From NCBI GenBank assembly GCA_017478625.1, contig JAFVDF010000005.1, positions 62,001 through 126,000 of the forward strand: a stretch of DNA of 64,000 nt, given 5' to 3'. The stretch comes from Alloprevotella sp. (GTDB lineage: Bacteria > Bacteroidota > Bacteroidia > Bacteroidales > Bacteroidaceae). The notes under the pieces were generated by a model. That model did not search any database. It was given only the letters and a program-made list of their open reading frames with translations, and was not told where the DNA came from. This document shows positions 27,245-37,361 of the stretch, piece by piece (positions within the stretch are counted from its first letter, which is position 1; each line of letters opens with the position of its first letter). The translations under genes and the position numbers were made by a program.

Positions 27245-28522
27245 TTACAAACGCCCATCTACAATCTCCCTTGGTAGGAAACTCTTTACGTCATAAATTG
27301 CACAATTCTCCGCAGCATACTCCAACACATTCATATTCAAGAATTGCTTGTGAGCAACAGACAAAATTATTGCATCATATGTAGATTTCTCCAAAAGATT
27401 CTCGTTCTCCACAATGTCTATGCCATATTCCCTCTTGACTGCAGAAGAATTCGCCCAAGGATCATATATCGTAATATTATTGGTGTACTCACTCAATGTA
27501 TGATAAATATCAACCACTTTTGTGTTTCTAATATCAGGACAATTTTCCTTGAAAGTTATGCCCAGAATAAGAATCTTTGCGTTTTTAACAAGAATTCCTT
27601 TTTTGTTCATCAACTTAATGACCTGATTACCCACATAATTACCCATACCGTCATTTAGTCGGCGGGCATTTTTCATTACACGGGGGAAAACTCCATATAC
27701 TTCAGCTTTCTGAATCAAATAATAAGGATCTACAGATATACAATGCCCTCCCACGAGTCCCGGGGACATCTTGATAAAATTCCATTTAGACGATGCGGCT
27801 TCAATGACATCTTGAGTATCTATCCCCATCGCGTTAAAAATCTTTGCCAGCTCATTCATGAAGGCAATATTAACATCACGCTGACTATTTTCAATGATCT
27901 TAGATGCCTCTGCAACCCTGATACTTGATGCCTTATGCGTTCCATTAATCAAAACGGAATTATAGATTTCATCAACAATATCAGCAATCTCTGGAGTGCT
28001 ACCAGAGGTAACCTTCCGAATTTTCTCAACGGTGTGTAATTTATCACCTGGATTAATACGCTCAGGAGAATAGCCCGCAAAGAAGTCCTTGTTATATGTT
28101 AAGCCTGAAACTCTTTCTATCACAGGAACACACTCTTCTTCCGTAACTCCCGGATATACAGTAGATTCATAAACAACTATGTCGCCTTTATTTATAACCT
28201 TTCCGACTGTTTCCGAGGCAGACAATAAGGGCTGTAAGTCTGGCTTGTTATTGATATCGACAGGAGTTGGTACTGAAATTACATAGAAGTTACAGTTTCT
28301 TATACTATCTAAATCTGCAGTACATTTGAAACCATGATTATTAATCGCATCTTGTAAAAGTTTATCATCAACTTCCAGTGTATAATCATGTCCTGACATA
28401 AGCGACTTTATTCGTTCTTCATTCAGGTCAAATCCTATTGTTTTGTATTTTGTTGAAAAAAGTCTTGCCAGAGGAAGTCCAACATACCCAAGACCTATAA
28501 CACAAATTTTATACTCTCTCAT
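27245..28522 (-). CDS. Nucleotide sugar dehydrogenase (UDP-GalNAc/GlcNAc dehydrogenase, TviB/WbpO-like)
   Basis: A 425-residue NAD-dependent UDP-sugar 6-dehydrogenase. The Rossmann motif VIGLGYVGLPLA is at 8-19, SVPTPV and YESTVYPGVTEE follow, and the catalytic cysteine is C261 in GGHCISVDPYYL. The sequence resembles enzymes making UDP-N-acetylgalactosaminuronate or -glucosaminuronate rather than UDP-glucuronate, so the glycan probably carries an acidic amino-sugar. The partner C4-epimerase (TviC type) is not in the window. It lies between the BY-kinase and the polymerase-like gene. Confidence 0.88.
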   Translation of the reverse strand: MREYKICVIGLGYVGLPLARLFSTKYKTIGFDLNEERIKSLMSGHDYTLEVDDKLLQDAINNHGFKCTADLDSIRNCNFYVISVPTPVDINNKPDLQPLLSASETVGKVINKGDIVVYESTVYPGVTEEECVPVIERVSGLTYNKDFFAGYSPERINPGDKLHTVEKIRKVTSGSTPEIADIVDEIYNSVLINGTHKASSIRVAEASKIIENSQRDVNIAFMNELAKIFNAMGIDTQDVIEAASSKWNFIKMSPGLVGGHCISVDPYYLIQKAEVYGVFPRVMKNARRLNDGMGNYVGNQVIKLMNKKGILVKNAKILILGITFKENCPDIRNTKVVDIYHTLSEYTNNITIYDPWANSSAVKREYGIDIVENENLLEKSTYDAIILSVAHKQFLNMNVLEYAAENCAIYDVKSFLPREIVDGRL

Positions 28523-28560
28523 AACAAATACAATATCTATGAAAATAATCTATAACACAG

Positions 28561-31041
28561 TTATTCGTCGTCATCGTCTTTTGAAGATTCTGACCCATAA
28601 CCGTAGCCATATCGGCCGTAACCGTAGCCATATCGGCCGTAACCATAGCCATATCGACCGTAGCCATAGCCATATTTATAGCCATAACGATATCCATAAT
28701 GACTACCACTATCTGTGCAATTAAGGATCATGCACATATTCTTATATTTCTTATTAATATAGAAATCGTCTATATCAGGAAGAACACTGCGGTCAAGCAA
28801 GCCTGCACGAATGATAAACAAAGTTGTATCAGCATAGGCATTAATAATATCCGCGTCTGTAACAATCTCTACAGGAGGACAGTCTAGTATAATGTAGTCA
28901 TAATTATTACGAACATCCTCCATCAATTCATGCATTCTCTCACTTGCCAAGAGTTCGGCTGGATTTGGAGGCAAAGTGCCAACACCCAGTACATCCAATG
29001 TAGTACCAGAGTTCTCGTAATTAACTATCAACTTTTTATAGTCATCGCTCTGTCCACTAAGGTAGTCGGAAATACCTTTTCGAGGAGAGCCAAAATACTC
29101 ACTTAGCGAACGTTTTCTCAAGTCAAGATCTATCGCCAACACTTTATTTCCCTTAATTGCCATCGCAGTTGACAAATTGGCACTTATAAAGGTCTTACCA
29201 CTGTTGGGGTTAGCCGATGTTATCATTATCACATGAGACTTTGCTTCTTTATTAAGAAGGAATTCCAGATTTGTTCTAATTACGCGGAACGCCTCATTGA
29301 TAATATTTCGACTATTTGCCTTAACAACAATTTTGGGTGTCTCTTTTTCTTGAGTCTTCTTTCTTTCAAAGAGAGATTTCTTTTTCTTCTTGCTAGCCAT
29401 TTCCGGCAATTCACCCACAAAGGGAGTCTGCATCCGTTCCAAGTCTTTGCGCCCTCGAACAACTGTATTTGTAATCTCCCGCAAGAATATAATTGCAAAA
29501 GGTATAAGAAGTCCTGCTAACAATGCTACCAAAAAGACTTTCCGTTTTACAGGGGCTGTAGAAACTCGCGCTCCGCTCCGTTCTGGGGTAGAAACCACAC
29601 GAGAGTTTGTATTTGTAAAAGCTTGTGATAACTGATTCTCTTCACGCTTTTGTAAGAGGAATAGATACAAGGCTTCCTTAACTTTCTGCTGACGCTCAGG
29701 CGAGAGTAGTAGCCCCTCTAACTGAGGTATGTTACTTACACGGCTATCAGCTTGAGCACGGGCGTTCTGAGTAGCAGCAAGCTGAATCTTTAAAGCTGAT
29801 ATGTAATTATTCACGGACTGAACAACATTCGACTTTAAGGATGCTAATTGTTCATCATAATCCTTAACCAGAACATTTTCGTTAGAAGAACTGGCAACTA
29901 CACTATTTCTACGTAATTGTAATTCGTTATATTCATTAATCAAGGACTGAATACCCAAGTCATTAATACCCACATTATTGGGAAGTAATTTGTTGTTAGA
30001 GCGACTAATATACGCAGACAGGTCACTAGCTATACGAAGTTGCGTGTTCAAATCCATAATCTGCTGAGTCTGTTGCATTGATTGTTGCAAATCAAAGCTG
30101 GCAGACGAAGATAAGTCCGGTAATTTATTCGCACTCTTAGATGATGTTATCTTAGAATCAATATCGCCCAATTCTTCTTGCAATATCCTCAAACGCTCAT
30201 TGATAAAGCCATCGGTTGCTTTAACAATCTGGTTTTTATCATTCATCCAACGTTCATTATACACCAGCATGATTGTATTTAAAACATCATCTGCACGTTG
30301 AATATTTTTGTCATTTAGAGTCAATTTGACAATCGACGTTCCATCCTCTGCATAATCAACCTTTAGCCAGCTCTTATATCTTGCGATAACACCATCAATT
30401 GTTGAACGAGTTATGTAAAATGCATGTTCAAACGGTAGGTTGGGTTTGTATGGTGTCTCTGTCAATGTCAACAAGCCAATAGGAGATTTAATTGTTGTCC
30501 CCAATTTTGCCACAATAGGTTTAGAGTCTACCTCTTTACCCATCTTTTTGAAATCAGTCAACACGACTTCCGATGCCGACTTGGGGGTTGCCGTAAAGGA
30601 GGCCGTTTCATAATCGTCAAAATTGTTAAACTTCACTGTAAATGGCAACTGATCCCCATAAATAAGGCGCTTTCTAAACGGACCTTCTGTAACATAATTG
30701 ACATCAAGATTAAGACGTTTAACCACCTCATACAATAAATCCGGCGACTGAATATTCACCATCTCATTATCTACATTCGTATTGCTACGAGATAGTCCCA
30801 ATTCAGAGAATGTAGATGCCACATCAGTTGATACAGAACCACCACGATCTTCCTCCTTGATAAGAACGGACATAGAGCGTGTAAATGTAGGAGGAGTATA
30901 TAGCAAATAGACAATTGCTATGGCAAAGCAAATCGCCAAAGAAATTAAGAACCAATACCAATGAGATATACAAGCGAACCATAAATCTTTCAAAGAAAAG
31001 ACTTCTTCTTGACGGTTAGTTTGTGATTGTGTAGTTGCCAT
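28561..31041 (-). CDS. Wzc-like polysaccharide co-polymerase with BY-kinase domain
   Basis: An 826-residue inner-membrane protein controlling chain length and export. A Wzz-type domain is framed by membrane helices near 30-50 and 515-535, with a coiled-coil periplasmic region between. The cytoplasmic tyrosine kinase has Walker A SANPNSGKTFIS, Walker A' VLAIDLDLRKRSL and Walker B YIILDCPPVE. The tail is extraordinary: 16 tyrosines in repeats of YGYGYGR (three copies plus YGYGYGS), ending SSKDDDDE, encoded by four 21-bp units at 28595-28678. Such tyrosine clusters are autophosphorylated in Wzc. No Wza exporter or separate phosphatase is beside it. Confidence 0.93.
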   Translation of the reverse strand: MATTQSQTNRQEEVFSLKDLWFACISHWYWFLISLAICFAIAIVYLLYTPPTFTRSMSVLIKEEDRGGSVSTDVASTFSELGLSRSNTNVDNEMVNIQSPDLLYEVVKRLNLDVNYVTEGPFRKRLIYGDQLPFTVKFNNFDDYETASFTATPKSASEVVLTDFKKMGKEVDSKPIVAKLGTTIKSPIGLLTLTETPYKPNLPFEHAFYITRSTIDGVIARYKSWLKVDYAEDGTSIVKLTLNDKNIQRADDVLNTIMLVYNERWMNDKNQIVKATDGFINERLRILQEELGDIDSKITSSKSANKLPDLSSSASFDLQQSMQQTQQIMDLNTQLRIASDLSAYISRSNNKLLPNNVGINDLGIQSLINEYNELQLRRNSVVASSSNENVLVKDYDEQLASLKSNVVQSVNNYISALKIQLAATQNARAQADSRVSNIPQLEGLLLSPERQQKVKEALYLFLLQKREENQLSQAFTNTNSRVVSTPERSGARVSTAPVKRKVFLVALLAGLLIPFAIIFLREITNTVVRGRKDLERMQTPFVGELPEMASKKKKKSLFERKKTQEKETPKIVVKANSRNIINEAFRVIRTNLEFLLNKEAKSHVIMITSANPNSGKTFISANLSTAMAIKGNKVLAIDLDLRKRSLSEYFGSPRKGISDYLSGQSDDYKKLIVNYENSGTTLDVLGVGTLPPNPAELLASERMHELMEDVRNNYDYIILDCPPVEIVTDADIINAYADTTLFIIRAGLLDRSVLPDIDDFYINKKYKNMCMILNCTDSGSHYGYRYGYKYGYGYGRYGYGYGRYGYGYGRYGYGYGSESSKDDDDE
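28595..28678 (-). repeat. 21-bp tandem repeat encoding the kinase tyrosine tail
   Basis: Four consecutive 21-bp units (28595-28615, 28616-28636, 28637-28657, 28658-28678), the first two differing at one base, the others by a few. Each encodes seven residues, so changes in copy number keep the frame. Confidence 0.9.
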
Positions 31042-31086
31042 AAATTAATTAGAGGTTATTGTTTTTAGCTATATTGTTAATCTATT

Positions 31087-32202
31087 CTATTTTTTCTCCA
31101 AGACACGAATTCGCTTACTAAGGAGGAAGTGCATCGTAATCCACAACAAAATATCTGCCAAAATTATGAGATTGATATTTACATCGCGATATATAAGGGA
31201 TGCATTCAGTATTATAAACACGACTGAAATTGTTATGATAAACAACATCACTCCACGAGAACTTAGTCCCAAACGAAACATCTTGTGATGAAAATGGTTT
31301 TTATCGGACAAAAATGGATTTCTTCCTTTTAACAAACGGATAAGAACAACTCTCACCACATCTAACATAGGTACCAAAAGAGATGATAATGCCACGAACA
31401 GATATGGAAATCTACTTTCCATTGACTGTAATTCAGAATCTTGGCAAGAGTATATCAATAAGTATGAAAGAATAAAGCCCAACGTCAGGCTTCCGGTATC
31501 TCCCATAAAAAGTTTATTCTTTTCCTCAACTCTTCCAAACATATTATAATACCAAAAAGGCAGTATGACACCGATTCCTATGGCTGCAATTAACGCATGA
31601 AACAAATCTCCAACTAAAACATTTAAAACCACAAAAACCACCAACGACACCACACATAACCCAGATGCAAGACCATCAATACCATCAATAAGATTAATAG
31701 CATTAGTTATGTACACTATTAGGAATACCGTAAAGGGTATCCCTACAAAGTTTGGCACCTGTTCAATACCTAAAATTCCACCCCAAAAGTATAACCAAGA
31801 ACCGCCAGCCAGCAAAATTATGGCAGTGATAATTTGGACAGCAAATTTATAACGGTAGTTCTCACCTACAAGGTCATCCTTCAAACCTACGAGGTACAAA
31901 GGTATACAGCCAGCCATAAAGAAGACAGCCTCTTTAAGATTTTCTTTTTGTAGCCCTATTGAATCATTTCTGTTACATAAGAACAGGCCACCTATAGCCA
32001 AGCAAAAAACAAATGTAATAATTGGAAAAAACGAAAAGCCCCCTAAACGTGGAATTGTCCCTTTGTGGATTTTTCGTTCTCCAGGCAAATCAAACAGATT
32101 CAGCGTAAAGGAAACATATAGCACATTTCTAACCACAATTATCCCAAGGATAACAGATAATACGAAACAACTAATAAACAATAGTATATTTTCCATTGAC
32201 AA
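31087..32202 (-). CDS. Undecaprenyl-phosphate sugar-1-phosphate transferase, WecA/MraY family
   Basis: A 371-residue membrane protein with about eleven helices. Family motifs are seen: an N-terminal KIHKGTIPRLGG, NAINLIDGIDGLASG with the catalytic aspartates, LFMGDTGSLTLGF and a cytoplasmic HFHHKMFRLGLS (HxHH). It starts synthesis by moving a (probably N-acetylhexosamine) phosphate to undecaprenyl phosphate. It is the first gene of the minus-strand polysaccharide operon, ahead of the BY-kinase, and the long AT-rich region upstream (32203-32485) should hold the operon promoter. Confidence 0.9.
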   Translation of the reverse strand: MSMENILLFISCFVLSVILGIIVVRNVLYVSFTLNLFDLPGERKIHKGTIPRLGGFSFFPIITFVFCLAIGGLFLCNRNDSIGLQKENLKEAVFFMAGCIPLYLVGLKDDLVGENYRYKFAVQIITAIILLAGGSWLYFWGGILGIEQVPNFVGIPFTVFLIVYITNAINLIDGIDGLASGLCVVSLVVFVVLNVLVGDLFHALIAAIGIGVILPFWYYNMFGRVEEKNKLFMGDTGSLTLGFILSYLLIYSCQDSELQSMESRFPYLFVALSSLLVPMLDVVRVVLIRLLKGRNPFLSDKNHFHHKMFRLGLSSRGVMLFIITISVVFIILNASLIYRDVNINLIILADILLWITMHFLLSKRIRVLEKK

Positions 32203-32224
32203 CGAAGTGGAGTATCTACTTTAG

Positions 32225-32232
32225 CAAAAGTC
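32225..32232 (-). promoter_or_regulatory. Weak candidate -7 element of the polysaccharide operon
   Basis: Minus-strand GACTTTTG differs from TAnnTTTG at one base and lies 23 bases upstream of the WecA-like ATG. The surrounding 283 bases are very AT-rich and contain no gene. Confidence 0.3.
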
Positions 32233-32417
32233 ACTTTGCACAAGAACGCAATGATACTGGTTTTTACAATGTAGTTGAGATCAGGTACACAAAAATGTAT
32301 AATTCTTTGCAAAATTACAAATTATTTCAAATAACTTTATAAAAGTCTTATAGAAAGTACTCATCTTCAAACTAAATTGCTATTAGTATCAAATAGATAT
32401 AGATGAGGACGAATGAC

Positions 32418-32448
32418 TTTGTTTTCGATAATTTTAATATTACTTTTG
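32418..32448 (+). promoter_or_regulatory. Bacteroidota-type promoter (-33/-7) of the YbiT-like gene
   Basis: TTTG at 32418-32421, an exact 19-base spacer, then TACTTTTG at 32441-32448. This is the best housekeeping-type promoter in the window, 37 bases before the ATG at 32486. Confidence 0.7.
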
Positions 32449-32467
32449 CGCCCAAATTTTGATATAA

Positions 32468-34105
<1,638 letters not shown>

Positions 34106-34128
34106 TTCCATAATGCAATCCGCCCAAT

Positions 34129-34144
34129 TGGCATAAATATTGCA
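34129..34144 (+). promoter_or_regulatory. Sigma-54 (RpoN)-like -24/-12 promoter of grpE-dnaJ
   Basis: TGGCATAAATATTGCA matches TGGCACGNNNNTTGCW at TGGCA and TTGCA with exact spacing. Predicted start near 34155 gives a leader of about 24 bases to the grpE ATG at 34179. Confidence 0.6.
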
Positions 34145-34178
34145 ACTTCATTTAGTGGCTTTTAAAATCAAGACAGAT

Positions 34179-34757
34179 ATGAAAGAACAAAAAAATATTA
34201 AAGAAGAGCCAGAGTTTGCTCCACAAGAGAGTTTTGAATCGGAAACAAATGCACCTGAACAAGAGAATAACGTGGGAATAAATGAGAATCAAGAAGCTGA
34301 ACTCGGTACCAAATTGACAGAAATTGAAGCACAGTTGGCTGAGCAGAAAGATTTGTATCTACGCCTTGCAGCAGAATTCGACAATTATCGGAAACGGACC
34401 TTACGCGAGAAAACTGAATTGATTCTTAATGGTACAGAAAAATCCTTCACGTCCATTCTTCCTGTAATTGATGATTTTGAGCGAGCCCTACTTAATATGG
34501 ATAAATCCGATGATGTAGCAACACTAAAAAAGGGAGTTGAACTAATTTATAAAAAACTCATTGAAACTTTGGAGAAACAAGGACTTTCTCAAATCAATCC
34601 TATCGGCCAAGACTTTAATACAGACTATCATGAAGCTATAGCAATGGTTCCAGCTCCCGATGACTCTCAGAAAGGGAAAGTTATAGATTGCACGCAAAAA
34701 GGATACATACTTAACGAGAAAGTCATTCGCCATGCGCAAGTTGCTGTAGGACAATAA
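34179..34757 (+). CDS. grpE: Nucleotide exchange factor GrpE
   Basis: Using the ATG at 34179 the protein has 192 residues; an in-frame TTG at 34140 lies inside the sigma-54-like promoter and is unlikely. An acidic, disordered N terminus (about 1-50) leads into a long coiled coil (LTEIEAQLAEQKDLYLRLAA) and the family core FDNYRKRTLREK, ILPVIDDFERAL and FNTDYHEAIAMVPA. GrpE releases ADP from DnaK in the heat-shock chaperone cycle. It is 34 bases ahead of dnaJ. No dnaK is in the window, so the machine is split between loci. Confidence 0.95.
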   Translation: MKEQKNIKEEPEFAPQESFESETNAPEQENNVGINENQEAELGTKLTEIEAQLAEQKDLYLRLAAEFDNYRKRTLREKTELILNGTEKSFTSILPVIDDFERALLNMDKSDDVATLKKGVELIYKKLIETLEKQGLSQINPIGQDFNTDYHEAIAMVPAPDDSQKGKVIDCTQKGYILNEKVIRHAQVAVGQ

Positions 34758-34791
34758 ATAATCTATAATTTACATTTAAAGATATTGTGAA

Positions 34792-35958
34792 ATGGCAGAC
34801 ATAGATTATTATAGCATTTTAGGCGTTGAAAAAACAGCGTCAGCCGATGAGATAAAAAAAGCATATCGGCGGACGGCTATCAAATACCATCCTGACAAGA
34901 ATCCCGGAAATAAAGAAGCCGAAGAAAAATTCAAACTCGCAGCTGAGGCATATAGCGTACTTAGTGACCCCGACAAGCGTAGTCGCTACGACCAATTTGG
35001 AAAAGCTGGGCTAGAAGGTGGAGCTGGAGGTTTTGGTGGTTTTGGTGCAGAAGGAATGGATCTTAATGATATCATCCGCCAATTTGCAGAAAACTTCGGT
35101 TTTGGTAGTGGCTTTAGTTTTGATGATGCATTTGGTGGAAATAGTGGTGTACAGACACGCAAACATAAAGGTGCAGATCTTCGCGTTAAAGCAAAATTAA
35201 CGCTTCTGGAAATCAGTACAGGAGTAACTAAAAAGTACAAAGTCCACAAAGATTTAGTTTGTCCTCATTGTCATGGAGAAGGGAGCGAGGCTGGATATCA
35301 TGCTGACACTTGTTCTACTTGTGGTGGGCGTGGATATATAACTAGGACACGTCAAAGTCTTTTTGGAATGGCCCAAGTACGTGAAGTATGCCCTACTTGC
35401 CAAGGTGAAGGCCATACTATTACCCACCCGTGCAAACATTGTCATGGCACTGGTGTGATAAAGGGAGATGAGGTCGTTGAAGTTAATATCCCTGCAGGCG
35501 TAGCAGACGGCATGATTCTTAATGTAAGTGGAAAAGGCAATGTAGGACAACACAATGGCATCCCTGGCGATATTCAAGTAATCATCGAGGAACAAGCAGA
35601 TCCAAACCTCATACGAGATGGTCAAGACTTGATATATAATCTTTTATTAACAGTGTCACAAGCCACCTTGGGTGATAGTGTTGAAATTCCTCTTGTATCT
35701 GGAAAAGCACGTATCAACATAAAATCTGGCACCCAACCAGGAACGACACTCAGGCTTCGAGGGAAGGGGTTACCGGCAGTGCGTGGTTACGGCTATGGTA
35801 CGGGTGATTTAATTGTAAATGTAAGTGTTTACATACCGGAGGTACTCAGTTCTGAAGAACGTCGAATGTTTGAACAGTTAAAATCCAGTGAGAATCTTAC
35901 ACCTTCAAGTAGCATCAAGGATAAGATGTTCAAAACCTTTAAAAATTATTTCCGTTGA
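34792..35958 (+). CDS. dnaJ: Chaperone DnaJ (type I Hsp40)
   Basis: A 388-residue co-chaperone that delivers substrates to DnaK and stimulates its ATPase. The J domain has the HPD triad at 33-35, followed by a Gly/Phe-rich region ([21 protein letters not shown]). The four zinc-binding CxxCxGxG repeats are complete: [24 protein letters not shown] and CKHCHGTG. The C-terminal substrate-binding domain ([28 protein letters not shown]) is of normal length. Its TGA overlaps the TTG start of folC by three of four bases. Confidence 0.97.
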   Translation: MADIDYYSILGVEKTASADEIKKAYRRTAIKYHPDKNPGNKEAEEKFKLAAEAYSVLSDPDKRSRYDQFGKAGLEGGAGGFGGFGAEGMDLNDIIRQFAENFGFGSGFSFDDAFGGNSGVQTRKHKGADLRVKAKLTLLEISTGVTKKYKVHKDLVCPHCHGEGSEAGYHADTCSTCGGRGYITRTRQSLFGMAQVREVCPTCQGEGHTITHPCKHCHGTGVIKGDEVVEVNIPAGVADGMILNVSGKGNVGQHNGIPGDIQVIIEEQADPNLIRDGQDLIYNLLLTVSQATLGDSVEIPLVSGKARINIKSGTQPGTTLRLRGKGLPAVRGYGYGTGDLIVNVSVYIPEVLSSEERRMFEQLKSSENLTPSSSIKDKMFKTFKNYFR

Positions 35959-37238
35959 ATTACACAGAAACTATCCAATATCTATATAATGCTACACCCT
36001 TGTTTCAAGACAAGGGTGTAGGTGCATATAAGGAAGGCTTACAGACCACGATTGCGTTAGATTCTTACCTCGGACATCCACACAGATTATATAAGACAAT
36101 TCATGTGGCTGGTACTAATGGAAAGGGAAGTTGTAGTCATACCCTCGCCTCTGTACTTCAAGTAGCAGGCTACAAAGTTGGCCTTTACACCTCACCGCAT
36201 CTAATGGATTTTCGCGAACGCATTCGTGTGAATGGACAGAAAGTATCCAAAGATTTTGTTTGTGATTTCATTGAAAAATACCGTCCTTTTTTCGAACCAC
36301 TCCATCCTTCTTTCTTTGAACTTACTACCGCAATGGCTTTTCAATACTTCAAAGAAGAGCATGTGGATATAGCTGTTATAGAGGTCGGACTTGGGGGGCA
36401 ATTGGACTGTACTAATATTATATCCCCCATCCTCTCGGTTATCACAAATATTAGTCTAGACCACACCCAACTTCTTGGCCACACATTAGAAGATATTGCC
36501 CGAGAAAAAGCGGGCATTATCAAACCTAACATTCCTGTTGTCATCGGTGAACATACTCGTGCTACTCGCGAGGTGTTTGATGCAGTTGCTTCGGAACTAG
36601 AGGCTCCTATATTCTATGCGCAAGACAACCCTGAGGTATCTTCCTCAAAGCCACAATGTGATGGTGTATTATACCAGACTCGTTCTTTTGGTACAATCAA
36701 ACATGATTTACAAGGCGAGTACCAAGCAAGAAATGTAAACACAATACTAGTTGCCTTGTCTCATCTCGATCTACCACACGTGGACAACCAAACAATCCTA
36801 CAAGGATTTTCCGCTGTGCAGAAAACTACACATCTACTCGGGCGCTGGCAGATTTTTTCTGAAAAGCCACATATCATTTGCGATACGGGACATAATATCG
36901 GAGGATGGGAGTATAATGCAAAGCAATTATATCACATTGACAATCTTCATATTATTTTCGGCATATCTGGCGATAAGGAAATTAACCAAATCCTTCCACT
37001 CCTACCTAAACATGCCCATTATTACTGGACACAAGCTTCTGTCAAGAGGGCTTTAGCCGCTGAAGAACTTTGCCAGAAGGCCAAAGAATATGGATTAGAC
37101 GGACAGAGCTTCTCGGATGTGGCCTCTGCCTTTCAATCCGCACGAGCCTCAACCACCGAAGAGGCCACCCTTTTCATTGGTGGTAGTTCTTTTGTGGTAG
37201 CAGATTTTCTAACCTTTATGTACTATAATGAGAATTAA
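35955..37238 (+). CDS. folC: Folylpolyglutamate / dihydrofolate synthase
   Basis: A 427-residue Mur-ligase-like enzyme that adds glutamate to folates (and probably dihydropteroate). ATP-binding [16 protein letters not shown], the Mg-site region [11 protein letters not shown] and [12 protein letters not shown], and the [10 protein letters not shown] and REKAGIIKP motifs are all present; [10 protein letters not shown] opens the C-terminal domain. The start is a TTG at 35955 that overlaps the dnaJ stop (TTGA); the resulting [18 protein letters not shown] is the expected family N terminus, which supports this start and translational coupling to dnaJ. Confidence 0.93.
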   Translation: MNYTETIQYLYNATPLFQDKGVGAYKEGLQTTIALDSYLGHPHRLYKTIHVAGTNGKGSCSHTLASVLQVAGYKVGLYTSPHLMDFRERIRVNGQKVSKDFVCDFIEKYRPFFEPLHPSFFELTTAMAFQYFKEEHVDIAVIEVGLGGQLDCTNIISPILSVITNISLDHTQLLGHTLEDIAREKAGIIKPNIPVVIGEHTRATREVFDAVASELEAPIFYAQDNPEVSSSKPQCDGVLYQTRSFGTIKHDLQGEYQARNVNTILVALSHLDLPHVDNQTILQGFSAVQKTTHLLGRWQIFSEKPHIICDTGHNIGGWEYNAKQLYHIDNLHIIFGISGDKEINQILPLLPKHAHYYWTQASVKRALAAEELCQKAKEYGLDGQSFSDVASAFQSARASTTEEATLFIGGSSFVVADFLTFMYYNEN

Positions 37239-37315
37239 AATCTTAACAAACGATAAATATTTGTGAAATTAAACTTTAATAACAATCCATTGTCTTCTTT
37301 TATTAAAGTCCGTTC

Positions 37316-37323
37316 TACTTTTG
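37316..37323 (+). promoter_or_regulatory. Bacteroidota -7 element of htrA
   Basis: TACTTTTG matches TAnnTTTG exactly, 38 bases before the ATG at 37362; the -33 element is unclear. A TTGCA at 37339 has only a poor -24 partner, so I do not call a sigma-54 site here. Confidence 0.5.
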
Positions 37324-37361
37324 GTTTGTGAATAGTATTGCACCCCAAACATCAAAGTACT

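Noticed and set aside
28595..28678. CRISPR-like array
   Set aside because: The repeats are contiguous, in frame and without spacers; they encode the kinase tail.
37324..37344. Sigma-54 site before htrA
   Set aside because: TTGCA is present but the -24 element reads TGTGA instead of TGGCA; a normal -7 element fits better.
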